Shown: positions 25,536-34,968 of the stretch, piece after piece
How positions within the stretch are numbered: position 1 is the stretch's first letter
Layout of the letters: every line of letters starts with the position of its first letter
NCBI GenBank assembly: GCA_043747595.1
Contig: JAYTOX010000063.1
Location: forward strand, 1 to 45,265
Direction of reading: 5' to 3'
DNA from: JADKIH01 sp043747595
Lineage (GTDB): Bacteria; Bacteroidota; Bacteroidia; AKYH767-A; 2013-40CM-41-45
DNA: 45,265 nt
Made by a program: the position numbers and the translations under genes
The notes under the pieces: model-generated
What the model was told of the DNA's origin: nothing
Database searches by the model: none
The model's input: the letters and a program-made list of their open reading frames with translations, nothing else

Positions 25536-27032
25536 ATGCGAAATGTTTTATTGACACTCTTTTTATTGCTCATATGTTTTTTAGAAGTTTTTTCACAAAC
25601 AATTACGTATTCTCAAGAGATCGGGGAGAATAAAAATGCTAAGTTCATGAAGATACTCGGAGCCGATGAATTTGAAAATATTTATTTGCTCAGAAGTAAT
25701 CTTTCATTGGAAAATGATCGTGAGCGATCGGGATTTCGATCGCGTGAATATTATTTGCAACAGTACTCGGCTAGTTTAATTTTGAATTGGGAAAAGGCAC
25801 TTGTGCCTTCAATAGAAAATGCGCGAATCTCAGATGTTCAACTGAACAATGGACGAATAGTTGTGGTGAGTTATATGTTTGAACGCAAATCGAAGACCTA
25901 TACTTTCTTTATTCAATCGATGAATCCAAAAGGTGAATGGCTAGGCAAAGCTACACCAATCGATCAGTTTAGTGCCAATCAATTGGATGAAGACGACAAG
26001 CCCGGAATTATCAGTTCACAAGACGAAATGTCCATGGCGTTCAATTATAGGAAAGTGAGTAGTGATAAAAAAACGCAGTCGTATCAAGTTATACTGCTTG
26101 ATACAGCTTTCCAAACTGTTTATAGTAAGGAGATGATAATTGATGCTTCGTTCAATAATTATATTCCTTTCAAGCCATTGATTTCTAATGAGCGAAATTT
26201 TTATGTGCTAGGAATTCATTACGCAACGGAGAAAAAGGTGAAGTTGCCCGATGAAGTGTACTATGAAATTCATGGTTATAATTCAGCTGAAAAGAATTTT
26301 ATTCATTCCCAAATCAAGATTGAAAGTAAATTTTTAACTGACGTAGGCTTTTCAATAGACAATTACAATCGTAGAATAATAGCTGCCGGGTTTTATTCCG
26401 ATCGAACTACATATTCAACAGCAGGAATTTTTTATAACTCTTTTTCTGAAGATAGTTTGATTCAGTTGTCAACCACAAGCTCGCCGTTTCCTGATTCATA
26501 TCTTCAAAAATTTATAGGTGAACGAAAAGAAAACAAGAGTCGAGAATTGGTAAATTATTCGATCGACCGATTGATAGTTCGTAGAGATGGAGGAGTTGCT
26601 TTGTTGGCAGAATCATTTAATCGAGCTGAGCGTTCTTATTGGGATTACTACATTCAGAGTTATATTTATCACTATTATTATCACTACGGTAACATTATGG
26701 TTTGTTCTGTAAATCCATCAGGACAAATTTTATGGGGTAACGTAATTAGTAAAGATCAAAATTCGGTTGATGATGGCGGTGTTAGTTCCGGATATATTAG
26801 CTCGGTGATTCATGGAAAAATAGTCTCTGTTTATAATAAATATGTAAATGAAGATTCATCGGTTTTGCTTACGACTATCGATGGAGTGGGTGCACAGAAA
26901 ACGGATGTATTGGTAAATGAAAATGAAAGAGTGTCGGTCTTACCTCATTCTGCAAAGCAAATAGATGAGTCGACAATTTTGATACCTGCTTATAAACAAA
27001 ACAAGTTTCATCTGATGCGAATTTCGTTTTGA
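25536..27032 (+). CDS. Exported protein of unknown function
   Basis: A 498-residue product with a clear signal peptide (about 1-21, EVFSQ). The rest is soluble, beta-rich and tyrosine/asparagine-rich, with repeated strands such as RIVVVSYMFERKSKTYTFF that suggest a propeller-like fold. I find no catalytic motif, lipobox or sorting domain. A TACCTTTA sequence ends four bases before the ATG, so the mRNA may have no leader. Transcribed alone. Confidence 0.7.
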   Translation: MRNVLLTLFLLLICFLEVFSQTITYSQEIGENKNAKFMKILGADEFENIYLLRSNLSLENDRERSGFRSREYYLQQYSASLILNWEKALVPSIENARISDVQLNNGRIVVVSYMFERKSKTYTFFIQSMNPKGEWLGKATPIDQFSANQLDEDDKPGIISSQDEMSMAFNYRKVSSDKKTQSYQVILLDTAFQTVYSKEMIIDASFNNYIPFKPLISNERNFYVLGIHYATEKKVKLPDEVYYEIHGYNSAEKNFIHSQIKIESKFLTDVGFSIDNYNRRIIAAGFYSDRTTYSTAGIFYNSFSEDSLIQLSTTSSPFPDSYLQKFIGERKENKSRELVNYSIDRLIVRRDGGVALLAESFNRAERSYWDYYIQSYIYHYYYHYGNIMVCSVNPSGQILWGNVISKDQNSVDDGGVSSGYISSVIHGKIVSVYNKYVNEDSSVLLTTIDGVGAQKTDVLVNENERVSVLPHSAKQIDESTILIPAYKQNKFHLMRISF

Positions 27033-27074
27033 AATTACACACGATGAAATTTGTACTTAGTGAAAAAATATTTT

Positions 27075-28091
27075 TTAACTCTTAGAGCTGTTATGCTTCA
27101 AATATATTTTTTGTCCGGGAGTTAACTGCGCTCCTTCGTTTAAGTCGTTATACTTATAAATATATTTTTCTTTAATTGCATAGTCGCGACTAATAGAATT
27201 CACTGTGTCGCCAGGTTTAGTAATATAAAAGTTACGATCGCCTTCTTTGTTTTTCGGTTGAATGTAAACGATTTGTCCTTCAGTGATTGTTGCATCGTCA
27301 GACGTTTCGTTGTACTTTGGTAATTGCCAATAGCCAAGATTTAATTCGCGTGCTAAGCTTTGGTACGTGTCGGAACTTCTTCCAATTACATACTTAACAC
27401 CATTTTTCTCCTTTACGGTTCTGCCTGCGAAAGCATCGACCACTTCGACAGAAGGGACAAAAACTTTTTTATCTTTTGAAGGAAGTGAGTTTGCAATTGC
27501 TGCATCATTAGAATTAGATGTTGAGGCAATTTCCGAATTCGAAACTGGAGGTTTAGGGCTTGAGTTAGCAAATAACTGCGGCGTCTGACCAAGATCTAAT
27601 TGATGCAATTCGAAGTCTTCGATAATTTTTATTAAACGATCTGCATAAGCAGGGTCGGTAGCATAGCCGGCTTTTTTTAATCCTTTAGCCCAAGCTTTAT
27701 AGTCGGTCGATTCAAGGTCAAATAAGAATGCATAACGAGGGCGAGTTTTCAAGAAATTACTGTGATCGTCGTACGATTCCAAAGCGGTAGTGTACTTTCT
27801 GAAACATTCATCTTTTGTATCGTCGTCTTGTATATAACTCGGTCCATTCCAATTAGCACATTTAATTCCAAAATGATTGTTAGCGTTGAATGCAAGAGGG
27901 CTAAGACCATCGCTCGATTCCAAACAAGCTTGTGCCATTGTGATGGAAGCAGGGACGCCCGATTTTTGCATCTCGCGGATAGCATCATCTTTATGTTCCA
28001 GGATGTACTTTATCCTAGAGGCTTTTGGTTCTACGGCTTGCATACTTTTAATACTTGCAAATACGAAGAAAAGTAATGATGGGAATTTCAT
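27075..28091 (-). CDS. Glucosaminidase-domain protein with LysM repeats
   Basis: A 338-residue exported peptidoglycan hydrolase. After a signal peptide (about 1-19) lies a glucosaminidase/FlgJ-type domain (about 25-165): SGVPASITMAQACLESS places the probable catalytic Glu58, and NNHFGIK (71-77) is the family's second motif. A Ser/Asn-rich linker is followed by two LysM-like units, the second clear (YITKPGDTVNSISRDY to PGQKIYLK, about 290-333), the first degenerate (about 235-280). It would cleave N-acetylglucosamine linkages in the cell wall during growth or division. Confidence 0.88.
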   Translation of the reverse strand: MKFPSLLFFVFASIKSMQAVEPKASRIKYILEHKDDAIREMQKSGVPASITMAQACLESSDGLSPLAFNANNHFGIKCANWNGPSYIQDDDTKDECFRKYTTALESYDDHSNFLKTRPRYAFLFDLESTDYKAWAKGLKKAGYATDPAYADRLIKIIEDFELHQLDLGQTPQLFANSSPKPPVSNSEIASTSNSNDAAIANSLPSKDKKVFVPSVEVVDAFAGRTVKEKNGVKYVIGRSSDTYQSLARELNLGYWQLPKYNETSDDATITEGQIVYIQPKNKEGDRNFYITKPGDTVNSISRDYAIKEKYIYKYNDLNEGAQLTPGQKIYLKHNSSKS

Positions 28092-28182
28092 AATGTTTAA
28101 ACGAATTAATTTTACTAATATTTCTTACTGTTACGAGACTTCGGCGCGATTGATTCAAAAGCCGAACAAATTATTTATTCCT

Positions 28183-29070
28183 TTAAATTGGATAAAACGA
28201 ATAAATTCCGCCGGTGTGAATCGCCGTAATACTTGTATTGGCCGGAAAGGTTCCTTTTTTCAGAAGATCTTGTAACGCAAAAAACAGCTTTCCCGTATAA
28301 ACCGGCTCTATTTGAATTTGATTCAATAAGTAAAAGTCGCGACAAAAATCTGTTAATTCTAAAGTAGTTTTTGCATAGCCGCCAAAATGATAGTTGTAAT
28401 GAAATATTATTTTGGATAAGTCGCCACCCAGCTTTTCAATTTCATTGCTAATAAATTTTTCACCCTTTAAAACAGGAACAACATGAAGTTGTTGATGGGC
28501 TTTTAACTTTGCAGATATTCCGGCGGCCGTGGCTCCGGTGCCTGCTGCTATAAAAATGATATCGTCTGTAATTAGTCCGGTCATTTCACTTGTTCCCAAA
28601 ACTGCCGCTGCATTAGAACCACCTTCTGGTAAAATAAATAATTTGTCGTGAGAACTAATTACGTTTTGTTCTTTTAAGAGATCAATCCATTGTTGTTGAA
28701 TTTCAATTGATGTTTTATTGCGGTAATCTTCTCTTGAAACGAAGAGTAAGTGCATACCCATTTCAATTAAATAGTTGATGCAAGGATTTGTTACTTGTTC
28801 GCCTCTTATTATACCAATTGTTTTTATTCCTAATTGATTTCCGGCAGAAGCACAAGCGATAAGATGATTGGAAAAGGCGCCACCAAAAGTCAAGAGTGTG
28901 TTTTTATTTTGTTCACGAAGATCGATTAGGTTATACTTTAACTTTCTCCATTTATTTCCACCAGTAAAAGGATGAACAAGGTCTTCACGTAAAATTTGCA
29001 GAGCATGAGTGGAAATAAAATCAGGCAATTTGAATTCCTGTAAGAAAGGGTTTGTATTAATGGAAAGCAT
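28183..29070 (-). CDS. PLP-dependent ACC deaminase/D-cysteine desulfhydrase family enzyme
   Basis: A 295-residue fold-type II PLP enzyme. Lys40 in GGNKWRK is the Schiff-base lysine. The SNH at 67-69 follows in the TFGGAFSNH motif, and a glycine loop GTGATAAG (about 178-185) binds the phosphate. It belongs to the group annotated as 1-aminocyclopropane-1-carboxylate deaminase or D-cysteine desulfhydrase; sequence alone does not separate these activities, and in Bacteroidota D-cysteine desulfhydration is at least as likely. It is somewhat shorter than the usual 330 residues. TAATTTCG ends four bases before the ATG. Confidence 0.82.
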   Translation of the reverse strand: MLSINTNPFLQEFKLPDFISTHALQILREDLVHPFTGGNKWRKLKYNLIDLREQNKNTLLTFGGAFSNHLIACASAGNQLGIKTIGIIRGEQVTNPCINYLIEMGMHLLFVSREDYRNKTSIEIQQQWIDLLKEQNVISSHDKLFILPEGGSNAAAVLGTSEMTGLITDDIIFIAAGTGATAAGISAKLKAHQQLHVVPVLKGEKFISNEIEKLGGDLSKIIFHYNYHFGGYAKTTLELTDFCRDFYLLNQIQIEPVYTGKLFFALQDLLKKGTFPANTSITAIHTGGIYSFYPI

Positions 29071-29074
29071 TTTG

Positions 29075-29082
29075 CGAAATTA
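29075..29082 (-). promoter_or_regulatory. -7-like box directly before the PLP enzyme gene
   Basis: TAATTTCG on the minus strand fits TAnnTTTG at all but one fixed base and is separated from the ATG by only CAAA, the same layout as before rsgA. Confidence 0.4.
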
Positions 29083-29262
29083 GAATTTATGACGAGAATA
29101 ACTTAAGGATTGTTTATAAATGTCGAGTTTTCGAACAAGCCGGAATCCTTGATGCATTAATAATAAATGATTGAGTTGCTATAATTTGCTTTAATTCAAT
29201 TTAGGTGAGTAAATTGGGTGTCTTTGAATTTATTTTCTAGCCTTAAGAACAGTTTTTTTTGA

Positions 29263-29270
29263 TAAATTTG
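29263..29270 (+). promoter_or_regulatory. -7 box of the DUF5522-hutU operon
   Basis: TAAATTTG matches the consensus exactly, about 43 bases before the ATG of the DUF5522 gene. Confidence 0.5.
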
Positions 29271-29313
29271 CAGCCTCAGTAGTTAAACAATTAATTAGAC
29301 TAAGTGTTAATTT

Positions 29314-29484
29314 ATGGCTATCCAAGACAAATTTGAGCCGGACGACTATTATTTATCTCCTGAAGGGTATATTATCTTCACCGAAAAATATCATTTGAAG
29401 AGAGGATATTGTTGTCAGAGTGGATGCAAGCATTGTCCATACAATTATAAAGAGTTATTAAAAACGAAAACGAAAAATAAGTGA
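29314..29484 (+). CDS. DUF5522 small Cys-rich protein
   Basis: A 56-residue protein of the DUF5522 type: YYLSPEGYIIFTEKYHLKRG followed by CCQSGCKHCPY (cysteines at 34, 35, 39, 42), which looks like a small metal- or cluster-binding motif. It is too short for many ORF finders. The stop overlaps a GTG start candidate of hutU, so the pair is coupled. Its role is unknown; cotranscription with urocanate hydratase is the only clue here. Confidence 0.8.
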   Translation: MAIQDKFEPDDYYLSPEGYIIFTEKYHLKRGYCCQSGCKHCPYNYKELLKTKTKNK

Positions 29485-29486
29485 AT

Positions 29487-31169
29487 ATGCTCACAGGAAT
29501 ATCGCACGAAAAGCTAGACTTAGCAACTTCAGTAACACCAACCGGAACAAAATTAAATTGTAAAGGCTGGGTTCAAGAAGCGGCATTAAGAATGTTGCTA
29601 AACAATTTAGATCCGGAAGTTGCAGAGCGCCCGGAAGATCTTGTTGTTTATGGTGGTCGAGGAAAAGCTGCAAGAAATGTAGAGAGTTTTCATTTGATTG
29701 TAAAAGCATTGAAAGAGTTGAATGACGATGAAACGTTGTTGATTCAAAGTGGCAAGCCAGTCGCAATTTTACCAACGCATAAAGACGCACCTCGAGTTAT
29801 CTTAAGCAATTCTCAATTGGTTCCCAAATGGGCAACGTGGGAAGTATTTGATGAGTTAGAGAAAAAAGGATTGATGATGTATGGCCAAATGACAGCAGGT
29901 TCATGGATCTATATAGGCTCGCAAGGAATTGTTCAAGGAACGTATGAAACATTTAATGCGTTGGCCGATCAACATTTTAATGGATCATTGAAAGGGAAGT
30001 TATGTGTCACTGCCGGATTAGGAGGCATGGGTGGTGCGCAACCTTTAGCGATAACTATGGCCGACGGTGTTTGTTTGGCTGCAGAAGTTGAAGAGTGGAG
30101 AGCACAAAAAAGAGTTGACACGAAATACTTAGATATTATTGAAACGGATCTTGACAAAGCGATAGACCTTGCATTGGAATTCAAAGCAAAAGGTGAAAAC
30201 AAATCGATTGGTGTAATTTGTACAGCAGTAAAAATGTTGCAGCGACTAATCGAAAGAAATATTGTTCCTGATGTATTGACCGATCAAACTTCTGCACACG
30301 ATCCTCTTGTAGGTTATTTACCTGAAGGGTTAACGAATGAAGCAGCTAATATACTTCGTGAAAAAGATCCTAAAAAGTATATCGATATGGCTTACGATTC
30401 AATGGCGGAGCATGTTCGATTGATGTTGCAATTGCAAAAGTTAGGAGCTGTTACATTTGACTATGGAAATAATTTACGAGCAAGAGCGCAAGAGCGAGGA
30501 GTAGAAAACGCCTTTGACTTTCCAGGATTTGTGCCTGCTTATATTCGTCCGCTATTCTGCGAAGGGAAAGGACCATTCAGATGGGCAGCACTTTCGGGCG
30601 ATCCTCAAGATATTTATGAAACAGATAAAGTTATTTTAGAATTATTTCCTGAAAATAAATCGTTGCATCGTTGGATGAAGATGGCGAAAGAGCGAATTGC
30701 GTTTCAAGGATTGCCGGCGCGAATTTGCTGGTTGGGTATGGGCGAACGCGAAAAAGCCGGACTTGCATTTAATGAGTTGGTGAAGAGTGGAAAAGTGAAA
30801 GCTCCAATTGTTATTGGAAGAGATCATCTAGATACAGGATCTGTAGCGTCGCCAAACAGAGAAACAGAAGCCATGATGGATGGAAGCGATGCCGTAGCCG
30901 ATTGGCCAATATTAAATGCATTGATCAATACAGCAGGTGGCGCAAGTTGGGTGTCGCTGCACCATGGTGGTGGAGTAGGGATGGGTTATAGTATACACAG
31001 TGGAATGGTGATAGTAGCAGATGGAACAGAAGATGCAGCGCGAAGATTGAAACGCGTTTTACATAATGATCCTGCTATGGGAGTTATTCGTCATGCCGAT
31101 GCAGGTTATGATATCGCAAAAGATACAGCACGACAATTTCGTTTGGATATTAAAGAATGGTTGAAATAA
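29487..31169 (+). CDS. hutU: Urocanate hydratase
   Basis: HutU converts urocanate to imidazolone propionate, the second step of histidine breakdown, with tightly bound NAD as electrophile. The 560-residue product carries the family motifs EAALRMLxNNLDPEVAE near the start, MTAGSWIYIGSQGIVQGTYET, the NAD loop GLGGMGG, and the active-site cysteine in RICWLGMGER. The GTG at 29481 overlapping the DUF5522 stop is an alternative start. hutH, hutI and hutG are not in this window, so the rest of the pathway must lie elsewhere. Confidence 0.96.
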   Translation: MLTGISHEKLDLATSVTPTGTKLNCKGWVQEAALRMLLNNLDPEVAERPEDLVVYGGRGKAARNVESFHLIVKALKELNDDETLLIQSGKPVAILPTHKDAPRVILSNSQLVPKWATWEVFDELEKKGLMMYGQMTAGSWIYIGSQGIVQGTYETFNALADQHFNGSLKGKLCVTAGLGGMGGAQPLAITMADGVCLAAEVEEWRAQKRVDTKYLDIIETDLDKAIDLALEFKAKGENKSIGVICTAVKMLQRLIERNIVPDVLTDQTSAHDPLVGYLPEGLTNEAANILREKDPKKYIDMAYDSMAEHVRLMLQLQKLGAVTFDYGNNLRARAQERGVENAFDFPGFVPAYIRPLFCEGKGPFRWAALSGDPQDIYETDKVILELFPENKSLHRWMKMAKERIAFQGLPARICWLGMGEREKAGLAFNELVKSGKVKAPIVIGRDHLDTGSVASPNRETEAMMDGSDAVADWPILNALINTAGGASWVSLHHGGGVGMGYSIHSGMVIVADGTEDAARRLKRVLHNDPAMGVIRHADAGYDIAKDTARQFRLDIKEWLK

Positions 31170-31189
31170 ATAGAACAAATAAAATTACA

Positions 31190-31603
31190 ATGAATAATAA
31201 AAAAATAATAAGATCAGTTTTATTCTTTGCGGCAATCACCTTATTTTTGATTGCATGTACAAAGACGGATACTGTAACTACATCAACTTCTGATCGTGAT
31301 AAATTTGTTGGAACATGGATTGCAACAACGACAGGGCCTTCGGGTCAATTAAATTTTACGTTAACGATTACTGCAAGTAATTCGGCACCCGATCAAATTC
31401 TCATGCGTAATTTTGATCTTACCGGAAATACAGCTTATATTGCGGCATCTATCAATGTAAATAATTTATCCATGCAAAGTACATTGATAGGGAGTGATCG
31501 TTATGATGGTTCAGGGAGTATTGCAAGTAGCATTATTACGTTCAACTATACGGTGTATGATGGCCAAACGATTGAAACCAGAACAGGGACAGCACACAAG
31601 TAA
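31190..31603 (+). CDS. Putative lipoprotein
   Basis: A 137-residue product with a type II signal peptide; the lipobox LIAC places the lipidated Cys near residue 22, followed by TKTDTV. The remainder is beta-rich (FVGTWIATTTGPSGQLNFTLTI) and resembles small lipocalin-like or META-like surface lipoproteins of Bacteroidota, though no family is certain. The frame is open further upstream into hutU, but the ATG at 31190, 20 bases after hutU, gives the signal peptide. Possibly cotranscribed with hutU. Confidence 0.72.
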   Translation: MNNKKIIRSVLFFAAITLFLIACTKTDTVTTSTSDRDKFVGTWIATTTGPSGQLNFTLTITASNSAPDQILMRNFDLTGNTAYIAASINVNNLSMQSTLIGSDRYDGSGSIASSIITFNYTVYDGQTIETRTGTAHK

Positions 31604-31636
31604 TTTTTTCGTTTATTTTTTTAATAACTACTTTGT

Positions 31637-33091
31637 ATGAAGATAAAACTTTTTTTTTCGATAATTTTGTTGTTGAGTTTTTCGGCTTTTAGTCAGAGTC
31701 TGCAAAACTACACTTCTTTTCAAGGGGCCTCATTAACGTTGTATTCATGGCAAGGGAATAAAATAATGTTGTTGTCAGATACAAATGCCTTGGATTCTGC
31801 AGCGATGTATGAATGGGTTTTTAAAATGGATACTGCATATAATTATTATTCACTGTGTACAGGTCGTGAACCCAATTTTAACACAGGAGGAACATATATT
31901 AATAATCGTTCAACTATAGCTGAGGTGCAAAGTACATGTGGAGCAGGTTGCGGTTATTTAGGTACAACAGGTATCGAAATTCAAACAAGTTATTTTAACA
32001 ATTGTTATAATTATGTTTTAAACCAAAACTTATACGACCAAGTTCCTTTTTATGAACTTGGAAGAAATTTTTGGTTTTATAGTGGTAAATTAAATTATCA
32101 GACGAATGATCCTATAACAACGGGTTATGCTGTTTTCATGCGTTTTATGGCGATGGATGCTGCGAATGTTCAAGGAGCTCCATTCAATTCGTGGACTTTC
32201 GCGCAATTCAAAAATAATGTCATTGGATTATTACCGACATATCTTGCAGATACATCTTTGAATTGGGCAAATACATTGGGAATAGGACAAGGCGTACCTG
32301 GATCAAGTTTGGGTGCTACAGATTTATTTGCTTCATTTTGTTTTTATTTGAGAGACAATTACTGTGGCAATCATTGGGTCGAAAATGTTTGGAAAAAGGC
32401 GGGACAGCGTCCAAATTCATCTACTACCCAAGATGCTGTCGACAATTTTATTATTTCAGCTTCGCAGGCTGCCAATCAGAATTTAACGTCGTTGTTTCAA
32501 TATTGGCGTTGGCCAATTTCTAATTCTACTCTTTCGTTTTTGAGCACTCAGAATTTAGGAATAATTAATTCTCAACCATTATCAATAAATGTAAATGAAG
32601 GTGATGATGCTAGTTTTAGTGTTTCGTCGTCTGATAATGAGGCGGTATTTCTTTGGCAATTGGATACAGGATTTGGTTTTTTCGATGTAATTGACAGTGG
32701 TCAATTTGTTGGAGGGCAAACAAATAATTTATTGATAGCTGCTTCAACTCTATCAAACGACAGTATGTATGTAAGATGCAAAGTAACGGTTGGAAATTGT
32801 GTAGATACATCTTCGGTTGCAGAACTTATTGTAAGTCCAATTAATAAAATAGTTGAAGTTGATAGCAATTCTGCTACTGTCTACCCCTTACCTATTCATG
32901 ATTTTATTTATGTGAAATACAATAAAAAAGTATTTAATAAAAAATTTAGAATAATAAACTTGTTGGGTTCTGTAATCATCGAAGGTGAATTTAAAAGTGA
33001 AGAAGGTATTTATGTTGGTGAACTGAATAGCGGATTTTATGTCCTACAAATAATAGGAAATACTATTCAAGCATATCAAATTATTAAATAA
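31637..33091 (+). CDS. Secreted protein with Ig-like region and type IX sorting domain
   Basis: A 484-residue protein: signal peptide (about 1-19), an N-terminal alpha/beta domain (about 20-300), a probable Ig-like region (about 310-400, ending DSMYVRCKVTVGNCVDTSSV) and a type IX sorting domain (about 408-484). Within the first domain, YELGRNFWFY (about 141-150) is laid out like the zinc motif of M60/basic-secretory-type metallopeptidases (HELGHNFW) but with both histidines replaced, and the domain may be a non-catalytic relative. This likeness is my inference. Function unknown. Confidence 0.75.
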   Translation: MKIKLFFSIILLLSFSAFSQSLQNYTSFQGASLTLYSWQGNKIMLLSDTNALDSAAMYEWVFKMDTAYNYYSLCTGREPNFNTGGTYINNRSTIAEVQSTCGAGCGYLGTTGIEIQTSYFNNCYNYVLNQNLYDQVPFYELGRNFWFYSGKLNYQTNDPITTGYAVFMRFMAMDAANVQGAPFNSWTFAQFKNNVIGLLPTYLADTSLNWANTLGIGQGVPGSSLGATDLFASFCFYLRDNYCGNHWVENVWKKAGQRPNSSTTQDAVDNFIISASQAANQNLTSLFQYWRWPISNSTLSFLSTQNLGIINSQPLSINVNEGDDASFSVSSSDNEAVFLWQLDTGFGFFDVIDSGQFVGGQTNNLLIAASTLSNDSMYVRCKVTVGNCVDTSSVAELIVSPINKIVEVDSNSATVYPLPIHDFIYVKYNKKVFNKKFRIINLLGSVIIEGEFKSEEGIYVGELNSGFYVLQIIGNTIQAYQIIK

Positions 33092-33101
33092 TAAAAGCCA
33101 T

Positions 33102-33617
33102 TTATTTTTTCTTAATCAACTCAGCGCAGTTTTGTTTTTGCTTCGCTATGAATCCGGAGCAGTCGGCCATTTTTTTATAGACTAAACTATTTTTGGCTTT
33201 GCACAATTTTGGCTTCCATCCAAAAATGTTTACTGTGCCTGTCGTTCCGATCTGAATGGTAAAGCATTTTTCTTTTATTCCAGAGGTTGTTTTAAATTTT
33301 GCGCCAATGACAGTCCATCCAGGATAAATTGCAATTTTTATTTCACATTTGTCCCAAAAGGCATCTTCAATGCATGGCATTTTTTTTAACCATAGTGTGA
33401 GTGTGTCGAACGTATATTGATGATTTACTTGAATACCGCTTCCTTTACCATTGTCATTTTGTAAGCCTGACTTTCTTTTTTTAATTTCTCTTTTAAAGAG
33501 CCGTTCAACTTTTCTAAAATTTTCTTTCTCTACAGCTTTGCAAAACTTAAGTTCGTTCTGAGCGTAGGCTGACAAAAAAAATAATACAGCAAATAGGATG
33601 GTTAAAAAATATTTCAT
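33102..33617 (-). CDS. Exported hypothetical protein
   Basis: A 171-residue protein with a signal peptide (about 1-19, AYAQ). It is basic and cysteine-containing (six Cys after the signal), with an N-terminal lysine-rich helix (KVERLFKREIKKRKSG) and a beta-rich centre. No family recognised. Its start overlaps the upstream gene stop by four bases, so the two are coupled. Confidence 0.65.
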   Translation of the reverse strand: MKYFLTILFAVLFFLSAYAQNELKFCKAVEKENFRKVERLFKREIKKRKSGLQNDNGKGSGIQVNHQYTFDTLTLWLKKMPCIEDAFWDKCEIKIAIYPGWTVIGAKFKTTSGIKEKCFTIQIGTTGTVNIFGWKPKLCKAKNSLVYKKMADCSGFIAKQKQNCAELIKKK

Positions 33618-34294
33618 TTCGCTTTAGTTGTGTGAGATTTCCATTGTAAGATAGCGTTTTCAAGTTGTAAGTCGTTCTTATACCATTCTCTCACTTGTAA
33701 TCCATTTACAATTTTTTCATTCGTCGTTAAGTCTAAATTCCACATTATATTTGCTATGTAAATGCTATGAATTGTTGCATTCTCGCTTCCTGAAATAAAT
33801 ATCGGATTGCTTTCAAGTAAAAAGATTAAGAATTTAATTGCTTCTTGTTTGTTGTTTTCATAGATGTCTGAATAAGTTTTAGTGGTACAGATCATAGGGC
33901 GAATTTTTACCAGAAAATTCATCGCCTGAAGTGCAATAATTCTTGCGTCAGGATTCCAGTGAGCGCAGATTGCCATTAAGCAGTACCAGTCGTTATTCGT
34001 TTGAAAGTAATTCATTGCTTGATTAATTTCTCCATGCGATTTCATATTGTCCGGAGAAAGCTGATTAAAATAATAATTCGCAGAATCGATTTTTAATTCA
34101 TCTATTAGTCCGCTTAGTATTTCATCGGTGAGTGCAGGTGGTTTTGGGTGGTCATTGTTAACTGAAGATTTGTTTTCAAGAACTGATGACACATTTTTTC
34201 TGAATATTTCCGGAATCTGTTTTGAGTTAGGAGTGTTTGAATAACAACCAAAGTTTGAAATCATCAAAAAGTAGAGGATGTTTTTTTTTATCAT
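33614..34294 (-). CDS. Putative lipoprotein, hypothetical
   Basis: A 226-residue product with a type II-like signal (MIKKNILYFLMISNFGC) that places a lipid-modified Cys at 17. The rest is soluble and mainly helical, with tryptophans in a HEAT/TPR-like pattern (CLMAICAHWNPDARIIALQAMNFLV). The frame is open 11 codons further upstream, to an ATG at 34327; the internal ATG at 34294 gives the cleaner signal sequence. No family recognised. Confidence 0.6.
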   Translation of the reverse strand: MIKKNILYFLMISNFGCYSNTPNSKQIPEIFRKNVSSVLENKSSVNNDHPKPPALTDEILSGLIDELKIDSANYYFNQLSPDNMKSHGEINQAMNYFQTNNDWYCLMAICAHWNPDARIIALQAMNFLVKIRPMICTTKTYSDIYENNKQEAIKFLIFLLESNPIFISGSENATIHSIYIANIMWNLDLTTNEKIVNGLQVREWYKNDLQLENAILQWKSHTTKAK

Positions 34295-34419
34295 CCTCGT
34301 ATTAAAAAATGTGGAAAGCTGTTTCATGATTGAGTGATCAATTGATAAAATTAAGCTATGAATTTATAATATTATTTAGGATTTGATAATAAGAGTTGTG
34401 TTAAAAAATCCTTGTAATA

Positions 34420-34968
34420 TTATTTCTTGATGATTGGATTCTCGTTAATATAAACATTTGAAATCACTGCATTTCCATTGTACACCGCAACACTTGCATA
34501 GGCAACAGAAGTAGTGTCGCGCGTTGCTTTAGCGTATTCAGTTTCTGTATTGGCAGCCTTCGATTCTTCAACAAACAGTTTTCGGAATGGAAAATCGATA
34601 TGCAAATAGCTTGTATCGCCTTGTTCAAAATAATCGACGTTTGCTTGAAAATAAATGCCTAACGAAGGAGGCGAAGTAAGAACATCGGAGATAACAGCAA
34701 AACCGGCTGAATCTTTTTTCAGCAAACAATAAATAACTTGGTCATTATCCCATTGTGAAGAGTTTTTAACCATCACTTTCCGCTCTTTAAAATTCAATGT
34801 AATATATTTTCCTCTGAATGGGTCTGATGGATCTATCGGTTCAGCAATGAATTTATAGATGGCACCTTTATTTAAAATGGTTTCATGGTCATAAATCATT
34901 TTAGCAGGAACAAAATACTGAATCAAAGCCAGCATCATAAATAATGCAAGAAATTTATTAGTTTTCAT
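34420..34968 (-). CDS. GDYXXLXY-family membrane-anchored protein
   Basis: A 182-residue protein with an N-terminal membrane segment (about 6-22) and an extracytoplasmic domain. The naming motif appears as GKYITLNF (53-60), with Lys for Asp and Phe for the final Tyr, after DPSDPFR, as in the GDYXXLXY family. These proteins are usually encoded after DUF2157/DUF4401 membrane proteins, and here the gene overlaps a DUF2157 gene by four bases. Function unknown. Confidence 0.82.
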   Translation of the reverse strand: MKTNKFLALFMMLALIQYFVPAKMIYDHETILNKGAIYKFIAEPIDPSDPFRGKYITLNFKERKVMVKNSSQWDNDQVIYCLLKKDSAGFAVISDVLTSPPSLGIYFQANVDYFEQGDTSYLHIDFPFRKLFVEESKAANTETEYAKATRDTTSVAYASVAVYNGNAVISNVYINENPIIKK

